Positions 25,264 to 33,725 are shown, counted from the stretch's first letter. The stretch: 64,000 bases of DNA from Bradyrhizobium betae (GCF_008932115.1 NZ_CP044543.1:5772501-5836500); one strand, 5' to 3'. A program made the numbers and translations. Notes: a model not told the origin generated them from the letters alone.

Positions 25264-26646
25264 TCATGCGGCGAGCGGGATGGTGGCGGCGACGCTCAGA
25301 CCGCCTCTGGCGGGCAGGATCGACAGCGATCCGCCGGCGGCGGCCACGCGTTCGCGAATGCCGGTGAGACCGAAGCCGGCTGACTGCGCGACGCGCGCCG
25401 CATCACCGCCGCCGTCATCCTCGACGCGGATCAGAAGCGCATCGTCCTCGCCCACGCGCCGCTCGACGCACAGGGAAATCTCGCGTGCCGAGCTGTGGCG
25501 CAGCGCGTTGGTCAGACATTCCTGAGCGACGCGATAGGCCGTGGTGGCCGCCGCGCCGCTGATGTCGGTGAGGTCGCCCCTGAGATCGAGCTGGATCGTC
25601 GGCCGCGCGGTGCTGTGTGAACGCCAGCTGTCGACGAGATTGACGAGGCTGGCCTCGAGCCCGAGCTCCTCGGGCAAGGGATTGCGCAGGCGCTTGAGCG
25701 CATCGCGCAGCGAGGCCATGAGATGATGGGTGGCCTGCGAGATCATGCGCGCATCCTGCGCGATGCCGATATCCTTGCCCTCATCCTTGCCTTCCTTCGC
25801 ACTCGCCGTCTCGATGGTGTTGGCGAAAGCGAGGATGGCCGAGAGATTCTGCCCGAACTCGTCGTGCAGCTCGCGGGCGAGCGCGCGGCGCTCGTCGTCG
25901 CGGATCTCGATCAGGCGCCGCGTCAGCGCCGCGCGCTGCTCGGTCGCTTCTTCCAGCCGGCCGCCGAGCTGGCTGACGGCGCCGCCGATCATCGCAAGCT
26001 CCATCGAACGGAAGCGCGGCAGCTTCGTGCGATAGTGGCCGCGCGCCATGCGCTGCAGCGCAGTGACGATGGTGCGCGCCGGCGCCAGCGCATGCGCAAT
26101 CGCAATCGAGGCCAGCAGCGCGATCGCCACCGCCATCAGAAGCGCGACGTCGATCACGTTGAGGATGTACTCCCAGGCGAGCGAGATCGCGGCCGCTGCG
26201 TCCGGTGTCGCGACGACGGCGCCGGCCGCCGCGGCGCGCGGACTGACGGGGCGTACGACCTCGGCGTGGCTGCCGAGGAAGGTCGGCACGATCGAGGCGA
26301 ACCAGCGCGGCGGCGTCTTGCCGATGCCCTGGCTCTGGCCGCAGAGGGGCTTTTCGAATGCCGCGGCCGGCTGGAACTCGACGCAGACGCCGGGGGAGAT
26401 CAGCTTCATCATATCGAGGGTGCGCCAGTCCGGAACCGGCAACAGATGCTCGCGCGCTCTGCTGCTGCGCAACAAGAGTTCCTGCCAGTACAGCGCCTGA
26501 AGCGCATGCGCGACCCGCTGCGCAGAGGCGGCAGTCGCCCGGTCGACACTGCGATAGGCGTCGAACGTGGCCCACACGGTCGCCGCGCCAAGGCAGAGCG
26601 CGACGATGAGAAGCAGACGGGCGACAAGCTGAAGCACGAGGCGCAT
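25264..26646 (-). CDS. NarL/UhpB-type membrane sensor histidine kinase
   Basis: 460 aa. There are two membrane helices (residues about 5-27 and 160-188) flanking a periplasmic sensor domain of about 130 residues, then a HAMP region, the HisKA_3 segment with the phospho-accepting His261 in ALARELHDEFGQNLSA, and an HATPase domain (VAQECLTNALRHSSAREI, VEDDGGGD, GFGLTGIRERV). I use the ATG at 26646 (MRLVLQLVAR), which begins the first membrane helix. Signal unknown. It is transcribed first in the two-gene unit. Confidence 0.9.
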   Translation of the reverse strand: MRLVLQLVARLLLIVALCLGAATVWATFDAYRSVDRATAASAQRVAHALQALYWQELLLRSSRAREHLLPVPDWRTLDMMKLISPGVCVEFQPAAAFEKPLCGQSQGIGKTPPRWFASIVPTFLGSHAEVVRPVSPRAAAAGAVVATPDAAAAISLAWEYILNVIDVALLMAVAIALLASIAIAHALAPARTIVTALQRMARGHYRTKLPRFRSMELAMIGGAVSQLGGRLEEATEQRAALTRRLIEIRDDERRALARELHDEFGQNLSAILAFANTIETASAKEGKDEGKDIGIAQDARMISQATHHLMASLRDALKRLRNPLPEELGLEASLVNLVDSWRSHSTARPTIQLDLRGDLTDISGAAATTAYRVAQECLTNALRHSSAREISLCVERRVGEDDALLIRVEDDGGGDAARVAQSAGFGLTGIRERVAAAGGSLSILPARGGLSVAATIPLAA

Positions 26647-26859
26647 GCGATCACCCTCAACGTTTGATAGGGTCAGCCTAACAATGCCGCCGCGCCTTGC
26701 CAATTGCAGGGTTCGGCAGGATTGCAGGTCGGGCAAATTTCCCAAGCCGGATTGGGCATGGCTCTTTGGACGGGGCGCGGCGGCTTTGATCTAATCGGCG
26801 AGGACGCGTTGCAGGGCATTCCTTGCAAGCCAGTCCCTGCAAGCCAGGAGCAGTGCAGC

Positions 26860-27690
26860 ATGAGTTCGATGACGATTGGGCCGATCGCGGGCTCTGCTGC
26901 CGACCCGTCCGAGCGCAGTGCGCTGCTGTTCTGGATGATCTTCACCGGGCTATCGGTCTTCGCCGTCGTGTTGCTGTGGCGGTTCGGCCTGATCCGTCTG
27001 ATGCTGACCTCGGACCGCACCTACATCTCCAGCGTGATCGCGCTGCTCTATGTTCTGACCTGTGGTCACTGCTTCCTGCGCACGCGGGCGATCGCCCGTG
27101 AAGGCGCGGCGGCGCGGCGCTGCCGCGCGGTGCTCGCGGCGCCCGGAGGCGGCAAGGCGCTGGAGGCGAGCGCGGCGACGCTGCCGCGCGGGCTGGTGCG
27201 GGACCACATCGAGAGCCTGGTGACCAAGGCCGCCGCGCAGGACTATCGGCGGGTCGACCAGACGCTCTTGCTGAGGACACTCGCCGACCGCCTGAGGGGC
27301 TCCAACGGTTTCGGTGCGTTCGTCTCGGACACGCTGATGAAGCTCGGATTGCTCGGCACCATTGTCGGCTTCATCATCATGCTGGCGCCGATCGCGGGGC
27401 TCGATGCCGCCGACAAGGTCGCGATGCGCTCGTCGATGGGGCTGATGAGCGACGGCATGGCGGTCGCGATGTACACGACGCTGGCGGGCCTGGTCGGCTC
27501 GATCCTGGTCCGCATCCAGTACTACATGCTGGATGCCGCGACCCAGCGGGTGTTCTCGGACGCGGTGGTGCTGACCGAGACCTATGTGACGCCGGTGCTG
27601 GAGCGCCAAGGCGTTGAATTCAAAGGCGTTGAATTCAAAGGCGTTGAACTCAAAGGCGCAGGGATCAAAGGCGCTGGAACCTCGTCATGA
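26860..27690 (+). CDS. MotA/TolQ/ExbB-like proton channel family protein
   Basis: 276 aa with two helices near the N-terminus (about 22-43 and 55-72), a cytoplasmic segment, and the paired helices LGLLGTIVGFIIMLAPIAG and MAVAMYTTLAGLVGSILVRI that are the conserved core of MotA/TolQ/ExbB stators. In those families it pairs with a MotB/TolR/ExbD partner; none is seen here, and the next gene has a single membrane helix plus a soluble domain, so it may be the partner. The C-terminus has a five-residue repeat (GVEFK). The ATG at 26860 has an AGGAG site. Confidence 0.8.
   Translation: MSSMTIGPIAGSAADPSERSALLFWMIFTGLSVFAVVLLWRFGLIRLMLTSDRTYISSVIALLYVLTCGHCFLRTRAIAREGAAARRCRAVLAAPGGGKALEASAATLPRGLVRDHIESLVTKAAAQDYRRVDQTLLLRTLADRLRGSNGFGAFVSDTLMKLGLLGTIVGFIIMLAPIAGLDAADKVAMRSSMGLMSDGMAVAMYTTLAGLVGSILVRIQYYMLDAATQRVFSDAVVLTETYVTPVLERQGVEFKGVEFKGVELKGAGIKGAGTSS
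27610..27678 (+). repeat. 15-bp in-frame tandem repeat in the channel gene
   Basis: The unit GGCGTTGAATTCAAA occurs at 27610 and 27625 identically, then with changes at 27640 (GAACTC), 27655 (CAGGGATC) and partly at 27670. It encodes Gly-Val-Glu-Phe-Lys type repeats at the protein C-terminus, just before the overlap with the next gene. Identical copies suggest recent slippage. Confidence 0.85.
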
Positions 27691-28373
27691 TGGACGACTT
27701 TGGTCTCTATCCGCGCGAGGAGTCGTTCGATCCGCTGGGCGTGATGCTGTTCAAGGCGCTCCAGGTGATCGCGTTCCTGTTCTTCCTGGCGCTGCTCGCG
27801 GTCTCGCCGGATGCCAAGGAAGGCAAGATCGACTCCAAGGCGGAGTTCATGATCACGCTGGACTGGCCGGACAGCCACCCCGACGATCTCGACCTGTTCG
27901 TGCAGGATCCCGCCGGCAACATCGCCTGGTATCGCCACCGCGAGGCCGGCTTCCTGACGCTCGACCGCGACGACCGCGGCGGCGCCAACGATTTCATCAT
28001 GGTCAATGGCAAGAAGATCGCCTCGCCGATCCGCGAGGAGATCGTCACCGTGCGCGGCATCGTCCCCGGGGAATACACCGTCAACGTCTCGCATTTCGCC
28101 GCAACGACCGGCGAGCCCGTGACGGCGAATGTGAAGGTGCAGAAGCTCAATCCGACCGCGCAGGTGGTCTTCGACAACAAATTCACACTCGATCACACCG
28201 GCCACGAGAAGACGGCGGTGCGATTCCGGCTCGATGCCGAAGGCAAGGTGGTCAATGTGGACCAGCGGCCGAAATCGCTGCTGGAGACGTTCCGTAGCAG
28301 CTGGCGCAACGGCGCCGATCTCGACCCGAGTACCGGTGTGAGCAAGAACGCTGCGAGGGTGCGCCGTGACTAA
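27687..28373 (+). CDS. Single-pass membrane protein with YfaP-like beta domain
   Basis: 228 aa. One membrane helix (about 18-40, GVMLFKALQVIAFLFFLALL) is followed by a periplasmic beta-sandwich: ITLDWPDSHPDDLDLFVQDP, then IAWYRHREAGFLTLDRDDRG, resembling YfaP/DUF2135 domains seen in secreted and surface proteins. The single helix plus periplasmic domain has the topology of ExbD/TolR/MotB partners but not their sequence. Its start overlaps the channel gene stop by 4 bases (ATGA), so translation is coupled. Function unknown. Confidence 0.65.
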   Translation: MMDDFGLYPREESFDPLGVMLFKALQVIAFLFFLALLAVSPDAKEGKIDSKAEFMITLDWPDSHPDDLDLFVQDPAGNIAWYRHREAGFLTLDRDDRGGANDFIMVNGKKIASPIREEIVTVRGIVPGEYTVNVSHFAATTGEPVTANVKVQKLNPTAQVVFDNKFTLDHTGHEKTAVRFRLDAEGKVVNVDQRPKSLLETFRSSWRNGADLDPSTGVSKNAARVRRD

Positions 28374-28971
28374 TCTGCAGACGGTCATCCTCACGCTGTC
28401 GGTGGCCTACGCCGTGATCGGCACGCTGCTGCTGGTCGTTCTGGTCTATGCGCGGCTGCACTGGTCGCTGAAGGCGGTGGCGGTGGTCGTGACCAGCGCC
28501 TTCTATGTCGTCAGCTTCACGGAAATGCGCGGACTGCTCGGCTGGGCCAGCGCTGACCGGCTGCCCACGTCCTTCAAGCTGCTCCAGGCGCGCATCGTCG
28601 AGCCGCATTCGCTGGAGGGCGACCCCGGCTCGATCTATCTCTGGGTCGAGCAGCTCGACGAGGACAATCGCCCGAGTGGCATCCCCCGGGCCTTCCGCGT
28701 GCCCTTCGAAGACAGGCTGGCCGACAAGACCCACGCAGCGCAGAACGAAATCGCGCTGGGGCATCCGCAAGGCGGGCGCGCCGCCGATTTCGGCGGCGGT
28801 GACGGCAGCCTGATCGACATGGTCCGGGAATACGTGACGCCGAAGACGATCATGGAGACGACCGGCGGCGATTCCTCGACCGGTGAATTCATTGCGCCGC
28901 CGGCCGGCGCGCAAGGCGCCCTGTTCACGCCACTGCCGCCGCCCCGGATGCCGCCAAAGGACGAGCAATAG
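28366..28971 (+). CDS. Small membrane protein of unknown function
   Basis: 201 aa from a GTG. Two N-terminal helices (TVILTLSVAYAVIGTLLLVV and VAVVVTSAFYVVSF) lead into a soluble domain with an IYLWVEQLDEDNRPSG region and a Gly/Pro-rich tail (LPPPRMPPKDEQ). I do not recognise a family. It overlaps the preceding YfaP-like gene by 8 bases and so belongs to the same three-gene unit. Confidence 0.6.
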   Translation: MTNLQTVILTLSVAYAVIGTLLLVVLVYARLHWSLKAVAVVVTSAFYVVSFTEMRGLLGWASADRLPTSFKLLQARIVEPHSLEGDPGSIYLWVEQLDEDNRPSGIPRAFRVPFEDRLADKTHAAQNEIALGHPQGGRAADFGGGDGSLIDMVREYVTPKTIMETTGGDSSTGEFIAPPAGAQGALFTPLPPPRMPPKDEQ

Positions 28972-29088
28972 CCTCTTCACCATCCCCGCGGAGCTGCGCT
29001 GGTAAACCGTCCCGCGCTGGCGCATCCTGTTGACCTCCCTCAATTCGGCCTTATCGGCTTCCAATAAGAGTTTGAGGGTGGAGGGTGC

Positions 29089-29829
29089 GTGCTTCTCGCT
29101 GTTTTCTCGGATATCCACGGCAACCGGCAGGCGTTCGAGGCGTGCCTGAAGGCGGCGCGTGCGAAGGGCGCGGAGCGGTTCGTCCTGCTCGGTGATTTCG
29201 TCGGCTATGGCGCGGATCCCGAATGGGTCGTGGATACCGCGATGGAGCTGGCGGCCCAGGGGGCCGTCGCCGTGCGCGGCAATCATGATGAAGCCGTCAA
29301 CACCACTACCGAGACCATGAATGCCGAGGCGCAGATCGCGATCGAATGGACCCGCGGGCGGCTCGACGTCGCACAGCGGCGCTTTCTGGCAGAGCTGCCG
29401 ATGATTGTGGACGAGAAGGAGCGCCTTTACGTCCACGCGGAGGCTTCACAGCCGACGCGCTGGCACTATGTCCGTGCCACCGCCGACGCGGCCAAGAGCC
29501 TGATCTCGACCCCCGCCCATGTCACCTTCTGCGGCCACGTCCATCGCCCCGCGCTCTATTCGATGTCGGTGACGGCGAAGATGACGAGCTTCGTGCCGAA
29601 GACCGACGTTCCCGTGCAGCTCCTGCGCGGGCGGCAATGGCTGGCGGTGCTCGGCTCGGTCGGCCAGCCCCGCGACGGCGATCCGTCCGCGGCCTTCGTG
29701 CTGTTCGACACGGAGTCATGCGAGATCACCTTTTGCCGCGCGCCCTATGATATCGCTAGCGCTGCGAACAAGATCCGCGAGAACGGCCTGCCGCCCTGGC
29801 TCGCCGACCGCCTGTCGCAGGGGCGCTAG
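29089..29829 (+). CDS. Calcineurin-like metallophosphoesterase
   Basis: 246 aa with all metal motifs of the family: FSDIHGNRQAF at the N-terminus, LGDFVGYGADP, VRGNHDEAV, a His in YVHAEAS and FCGHVHRPAL. These bind two metal ions in phosphoprotein phosphatases and nucleotide phosphoesterases of the YfcE/ApaH-like group. The start is a GTG with a GGAGG site. The kinase gene begins 6 bases after its stop, so the two likely act on the same phosphorylation. Confidence 0.9.
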   Translation: MLLAVFSDIHGNRQAFEACLKAARAKGAERFVLLGDFVGYGADPEWVVDTAMELAAQGAVAVRGNHDEAVNTTTETMNAEAQIAIEWTRGRLDVAQRRFLAELPMIVDEKERLYVHAEASQPTRWHYVRATADAAKSLISTPAHVTFCGHVHRPALYSMSVTAKMTSFVPKTDVPVQLLRGRQWLAVLGSVGQPRDGDPSAAFVLFDTESCEITFCRAPYDIASAANKIRENGLPPWLADRLSQGR

Positions 29830-29835
29830 AGGCCG

Positions 29836-31269
29836 ATGCCAAAACCGCTGGTCAAATCAGGCGCGGTGATCGACGGCTACACCATCGGCGAATGCGTCCA
29901 TGCCGGCGGCATGGCGACGCTGTGGACCGTCACCCATCCCGGCATCGACGTGCCGCTGCTGATGAAGATCCCGCGGGTGTCGGAGGGCGAGGACCCCGCC
30001 GCGATCGTCTCCTTCGAGATGGAGATGATGATCCTGCCGCGGCTCGCCGGGCCGCACGTCCCGGCCTGCTTCGGCACCGGCGATTTCGCGCACCAGGCCT
30101 ATGCCGTGATCGAGCGCATTCCGGGCATCACGCTCTACAAGCGGTTGCCGGATTTGCCGCTGCCTTACGAGGAGGCGCGGTTGCTGGTGTCGAAGATTGC
30201 GGCCGCGCTGGCCGATCTGCACCGGCAGAACGTGATCCATCACGACATCAAGCCGAGCAGCATCATGTTCCGCGATAGCGGCGAAGCGGTGCTGATCGAC
30301 TATGGCCTGTCACACCACAACCATCTGCCGGATTTGTTGCAGGAGGAGTTCCGGCTGCCTTACGGCACCGCGCCCTATATGGCGCCGGAACGGCTGCTCG
30401 GCTTGCGCGACGATCCGCGCAGCGATCTGTTCTCGCTCGGCGTGCTGCTCTACTTCTTCACGACCGGCGAGCGGCCGTTCGGAGAGGGCGAGACGCTGCG
30501 CGCGATGCGGCGCAGGCTGTGGCGCGATCCGCATCCACCGCGCAAATTGCGTGCGGATTATCCGCCCTGGCTGCAGGAGGTGGTGCTGCGGTGTCTGGAG
30601 ATCGAGCCTGTCCGGCGCTACCCGACCGCGTCCCAGCTCGCTTTCGATCTGGCCCATCCGAACCAGGTCAGGCTGACGGCGCGTTCGGAACGGATGAAGC
30701 GCGATCCCTGGAGCGTGGCGTGGCGCCGTCGCTTCAACCAGGGCGTCATGCAGCCGCGGGCCAAGTCGGATGTCGCCGAACAAATCGCGTCGAGCCCGAT
30801 CCTCGCGGTCGCGCTCGACACGGTGGAAGGTGAGCCGGAGCTGAACGAGGCATTGCGCGTGACCACGGAGCGGATCCTCGCAACGCTTCCGTCAGCGCGG
30901 CTTGCCTGTGTCAACGTGCTGAAGCTCAACCGTATCGCCATCGACAAGGCGCTGGATGAGCAAGGCTCCAACAAGCACATCGACCGGCTCGTTGCGCTCC
31001 GGCACTGGGCGACGCCCTTGAAGCTGGATGAGAGCCGGTTGTCCGTTCACGTGCTTGAGGCGGTCGATCCCGCCACGGCGCTGCTGGAATTCGCCGAGAT
31101 GAACTCGGTCGACCATCTCATCATCGGTGCCCGGCAAAACTCGTTCAGGCGTACCTGGCTGGGCAGCGTCTCGGCCAAGGTGGCTGCAGAGGCGACCTGC
31201 ACCGTCACCGTGGTGCGGCCGCAGCGAATGGCTGCGGCCAGGCCAGACGCGGGCGTGGTGTGGGGATAG
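29836..31269 (+). CDS. Ser/Thr protein kinase fused to a universal stress protein domain
   Basis: 477 aa. An N-terminal Hanks-type kinase (about 12-275) has the VAIK-type Lys44 (LLMKIPR), HHDIKPSS with Asp137 and Lys139, the metal-binding Asp155 in IDYGLS and APE at 183-185. The Asn that normally follows DxKPxN is Ser142, an unusual change at a magnesium-binding residue. From about 320 to 461 there is a UspA-like domain (LLEFAEMNSVDHLIIGARQ then WLGSVSAKVAAEATCTVTVV). No membrane helix. It is coupled to the phosphatase gene upstream. Confidence 0.88.
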   Translation: MPKPLVKSGAVIDGYTIGECVHAGGMATLWTVTHPGIDVPLLMKIPRVSEGEDPAAIVSFEMEMMILPRLAGPHVPACFGTGDFAHQAYAVIERIPGITLYKRLPDLPLPYEEARLLVSKIAAALADLHRQNVIHHDIKPSSIMFRDSGEAVLIDYGLSHHNHLPDLLQEEFRLPYGTAPYMAPERLLGLRDDPRSDLFSLGVLLYFFTTGERPFGEGETLRAMRRRLWRDPHPPRKLRADYPPWLQEVVLRCLEIEPVRRYPTASQLAFDLAHPNQVRLTARSERMKRDPWSVAWRRRFNQGVMQPRAKSDVAEQIASSPILAVALDTVEGEPELNEALRVTTERILATLPSARLACVNVLKLNRIAIDKALDEQGSNKHIDRLVALRHWATPLKLDESRLSVHVLEAVDPATALLEFAEMNSVDHLIIGARQNSFRRTWLGSVSAKVAAEATCTVTVVRPQRMAAARPDAGVVWG

Positions 31270-31275
31270 GTGGGC

Positions 31276-31467
31276 TCAGGCCGCGTGAGCGGTGTAGACG
31301 GAGCGCTTGCGGCGGATGGGCCAGGAGAACTGGGGGCCGGGCTCGCCGTGGTCCGCGCTGCCGCCGAAATACTGGATGATCTCGCGGCAGGGCTCGCAGT
31401 TGAATAGGTTACGCGACGCGGATGCCTTGGTCATTTCCTTCAGGCAGTTCGGGCAATGCGGTTTCAT
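31276..31467 (-). CDS. Small zinc-ribbon-like protein
   Basis: 63 aa from the ATG at 31467. Two CxxC pairs, CPNCLKEM near the N-terminus and CEPC at about residues 24-27, could hold one zinc ion. The tail is basic and aromatic (FSWPIRRKRSVYTAHAA). The frame opens further upstream, but that part is low-complexity Arg-rich sequence. It lies 23 bases downstream of another small ORF in the same direction. Function unknown. Confidence 0.6.
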   Translation of the reverse strand: MKPHCPNCLKEMTKASASRNLFNCEPCREIIQYFGGSADHGEPGPQFSWPIRRKRSVYTAHAA

Positions 31468-31490
31468 CAGTCTTGGTCCAATCAAGAATT

Positions 31491-31670
31491 TCAATGCCGG
31501 CGCGATGACCGGAACGGGTAATCCAGGTCCGCCGTCTCGGCTCCGGGATCGTCGCGCATCTCGCCTTCGGTGCGTTCGAGCCGGCCGAAAAAATCGTCGA
31601 GGCTCGGATGCGGACGCCGCGGGATGCGACACCGGCGCTTCGGTTGACGCTTCACGAGTACGATCTGCAC
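31491..31670 (-). CDS. Small basic protein of unknown function (59 aa)
   Basis: Begins at a GTG four bases after the stop of the preceding microprotein. It has an Arg/Lys-rich start (IVLVKRQPKRRCRIPRR) and a segment HPSLDDFFGRLERTEGEM that would form an acidic amphipathic helix. No clear ribosome binding site is seen, so it may depend on coupling with the upstream ORF. I recognise no family. Confidence 0.4.
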   Translation of the reverse strand: MQIVLVKRQPKRRCRIPRRPHPSLDDFFGRLERTEGEMRDDPGAETADLDYPFRSSRRH

Positions 31671-31674
31671 GGTG

Positions 31675-31809
31675 TCAGATCCGATGGCGAGGGATGTGAC
31701 GCGCCGAACGTGCCGGGACCTGTATCGGTCCGGCCGATGGGCCAAACACAACAAACGCACTGAAACCGATCCACAACGCCACGCCAGTCCAAACCAGGGT
31801 CGTCGTCAT
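31675..31809 (-). CDS. Single-helix membrane microprotein (44 aa)
   Basis: A 44-residue ORF starting MTTTLVWTGVALWIGFSAF, with one predicted membrane helix (about 5-23) and a basic tail (RSARHIPRHRI). A GGGAG site lies 6 bases before the ATG. It is the first of three tiny ORFs in tandem on the minus strand opposite the kinase gene. Function unknown. Confidence 0.5.
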   Translation of the reverse strand: MTTTLVWTGVALWIGFSAFVVFGPSAGPIQVPARSARHIPRHRI

Positions 31810-31968
31810 GATGTGCTCCCGCGAAAACAGGCAGGAATCACTAACGGTGATTTGCGCGAATCAGGGAAGCCCGGAGGAGTACGGACCTTGGTTGCAATTT
31901 TAGGCATTGCGCCCCGCAACTCCCGTAGGAGCCGCAGTTTTGCGGGAGCTGATGTCGCCTGACGCGGC

Positions 31969-32669
31969 TCAGATCGCTTCGCCGCGGGCCTCCAGCGCTG
32001 CGCTCCGGATCGCCGCGATGTTGGTCTTGTAGGCCTCCTGCGTGCCGCCCTTGAACACGGAGGTGCCGGCGACGAAGGCGTTGGCGCCGGCCGCGGCGAG
32101 GGGGCCGGCGACGTCGGGGCCGACACCGCCATCGACCTCGATGTCGATCGGACGTCCCGCTGTCATCGCGCGGATGTCGCGGATCTTGCCGATCGCGGAG
32201 GGAATGAAGGCCTGGCCGCCGAAACCGGGATTGACCGACATCACCAGCACGAGGTCGACGAGGTCGATGACGTATTCGAGCACGCTGATCGGCGTGCCCG
32301 GGTTGAGCGAGACGCCGGCCTTCTTGCCGAGGGCACGGATGGCCTGGAGCGAACGGTGCAGATGGGGACCGGCCTCCGCATGCACGGTGATGTGGTCGCA
32401 GCCGGCTTTCGCAAAGGCCTCGAGATAGGGGTCGCAGGGCGAGATCATCAGATGCGCGTCGAAGATCTTCTTGGTGTGCGGGCGCATCGCCTTGATGACG
32501 TCGGGGCCGTAGGAGATGTTCGGAACGAAATGCCCGTCCATCACGTCGAGATGGATCCAGTCGGCGCCGGCGGCGTCCACCGCCCGGACCTCTTCGCCGA
32601 GCTTGGAGAAGTCGGAGGCCAGGATCGAGGGCGCGATGGCCAGGGGCGGGGGGCGAAGGCTTGGGTCAT
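31969..32669 (-). CDS. rpe: Ribulose-phosphate 3-epimerase, apparent 5' frameshift
   Basis: The pentose-phosphate enzyme that interconverts ribulose-5-phosphate and xylulose-5-phosphate. Motifs: [31 protein letters not shown] (metal His and Asp), [13 protein letters not shown] and [10 protein letters not shown]. From the ATG at 32669 the frame reads MTQAFAPRP and then must shift by one base near the C-runs at 32643-32653 to enter LAIAPS; without the shift it ends at a TGA within about 50 codons. The downstream frame has no ATG before residue 30 (only a GTG at 32580). Either a true mutation or a homopolymer sequencing error. Confidence 0.85.
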
Positions 32670-32921
32670 GGCGCGGTGTCCCGTGGCGGCCGTGAAAGAT
32701 GATGCTCGCCTAACATGGGCCTCTCAGCCGGGCAATGCAGGGGCGGTGAGCTTCCTGTGGGCGGAAATTTCTGCCGCGCCCGGCACGAATTGCCGGTGTT
32801 TCCGGGCCGTCCGGGGCGCAGTGAAGGCGGATTTCATTGAGCTTTTCGCGCTGGCACGACGCTTGCTGACTTCACCGCCAGAACATTGGCTGCGGCGTGC
32901 CGCATCGGTTGGAGTTGTGCA

Positions 32922-33701
32922 ATGTTGTTCGCCCTTGGTGCCGTATCGAGCGCGCTCGACGCGATCCAGTCGCTGACGAACTCGAAATCGTCCTCTTCGA
33001 CGCAGAAGGCGGGCTCTTCGCAAAAGACGGCGACCGATCCGTTCGCGATCGACAGCGATAGCAACACGACGACCGGCGCGACCTCGTCGGTCAATGCGGG
33101 CAAAACTCCGCAGATATCTCCGGAGACGATGAACGCGCTGTTCGCCGCGCAAAGCCAGTCGTCCACCAGCACGAACAGTACCGCCAGCTCGACCTCATCC
33201 AGCTCGACCTCCTCGACATCGACCAGCCGGGATGCGGCGCTGAAGGACCTGTTCTCGCAGATCGATGGCGACGGCGACGGCAAGATCACCAAATCCGAGT
33301 TCGAGAACGCGCTGGGAGCCGGCGGCACCAACCTCGCGAAGGCCGACGACGTCTTCTCGAAAATGGACTCGAACTCCGACGGCAGCATCAGCCTGGACGA
33401 GATGTCGAAGGCGCTGAAGAGCGGCCATCACGGTCACCACGCGCAGGGCGCCAGCGGTTCGGGCGATGGATCGGATTCTTCGTCGTCGTCGAGCGGCGGG
33501 TCGACATCGACCACGACGACCGCCGCCGACGGCTCGACCACCACCACCGTCACCTATGCCGACGGCTTCAAGATGTCGACGACGGTCCCCGGCGCGTCAG
33601 CCACCGGCACCTCGCCCTACGACTTGTTCGCCAAGATGATGCAAAGCCAGTCGCAGGGCTCGTCGGGGTCTACGTCCTCTTCGATGTCGATGAGTGTCTG
33701 A
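32922..33701 (+). CDS. EF-hand calcium-binding protein with Ser/Thr-rich tracts
   Basis: 259 aa with two canonical EF-hand loops, DGDGDGKITKSEF and DSNSDGSISLDEM, about 40 residues apart and forming one pair. Flanking regions are Ser/Thr-rich low-complexity sequence (SSTSSSSTSSTSTS; SSSSSSGGSTSTTTT). No signal peptide is obvious, but the opening LFALGAVSSALDAIQSL is amphipathic. The ATG at 32922 has a GGAG site. Likely a secreted or surface calcium-responsive protein. Confidence 0.8.
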   Translation: MLFALGAVSSALDAIQSLTNSKSSSSTQKAGSSQKTATDPFAIDSDSNTTTGATSSVNAGKTPQISPETMNALFAAQSQSSTSTNSTASSTSSSSTSSTSTSRDAALKDLFSQIDGDGDGKITKSEFENALGAGGTNLAKADDVFSKMDSNSDGSISLDEMSKALKSGHHGHHAQGASGSGDGSDSSSSSSGGSTSTTTTAADGSTTTTVTYADGFKMSTTVPGASATGTSPYDLFAKMMQSQSQGSSGSTSSSMSMSV

Positions 33702-33725
33702 GCCCACGGGCGTGAGCGAAGAGTG

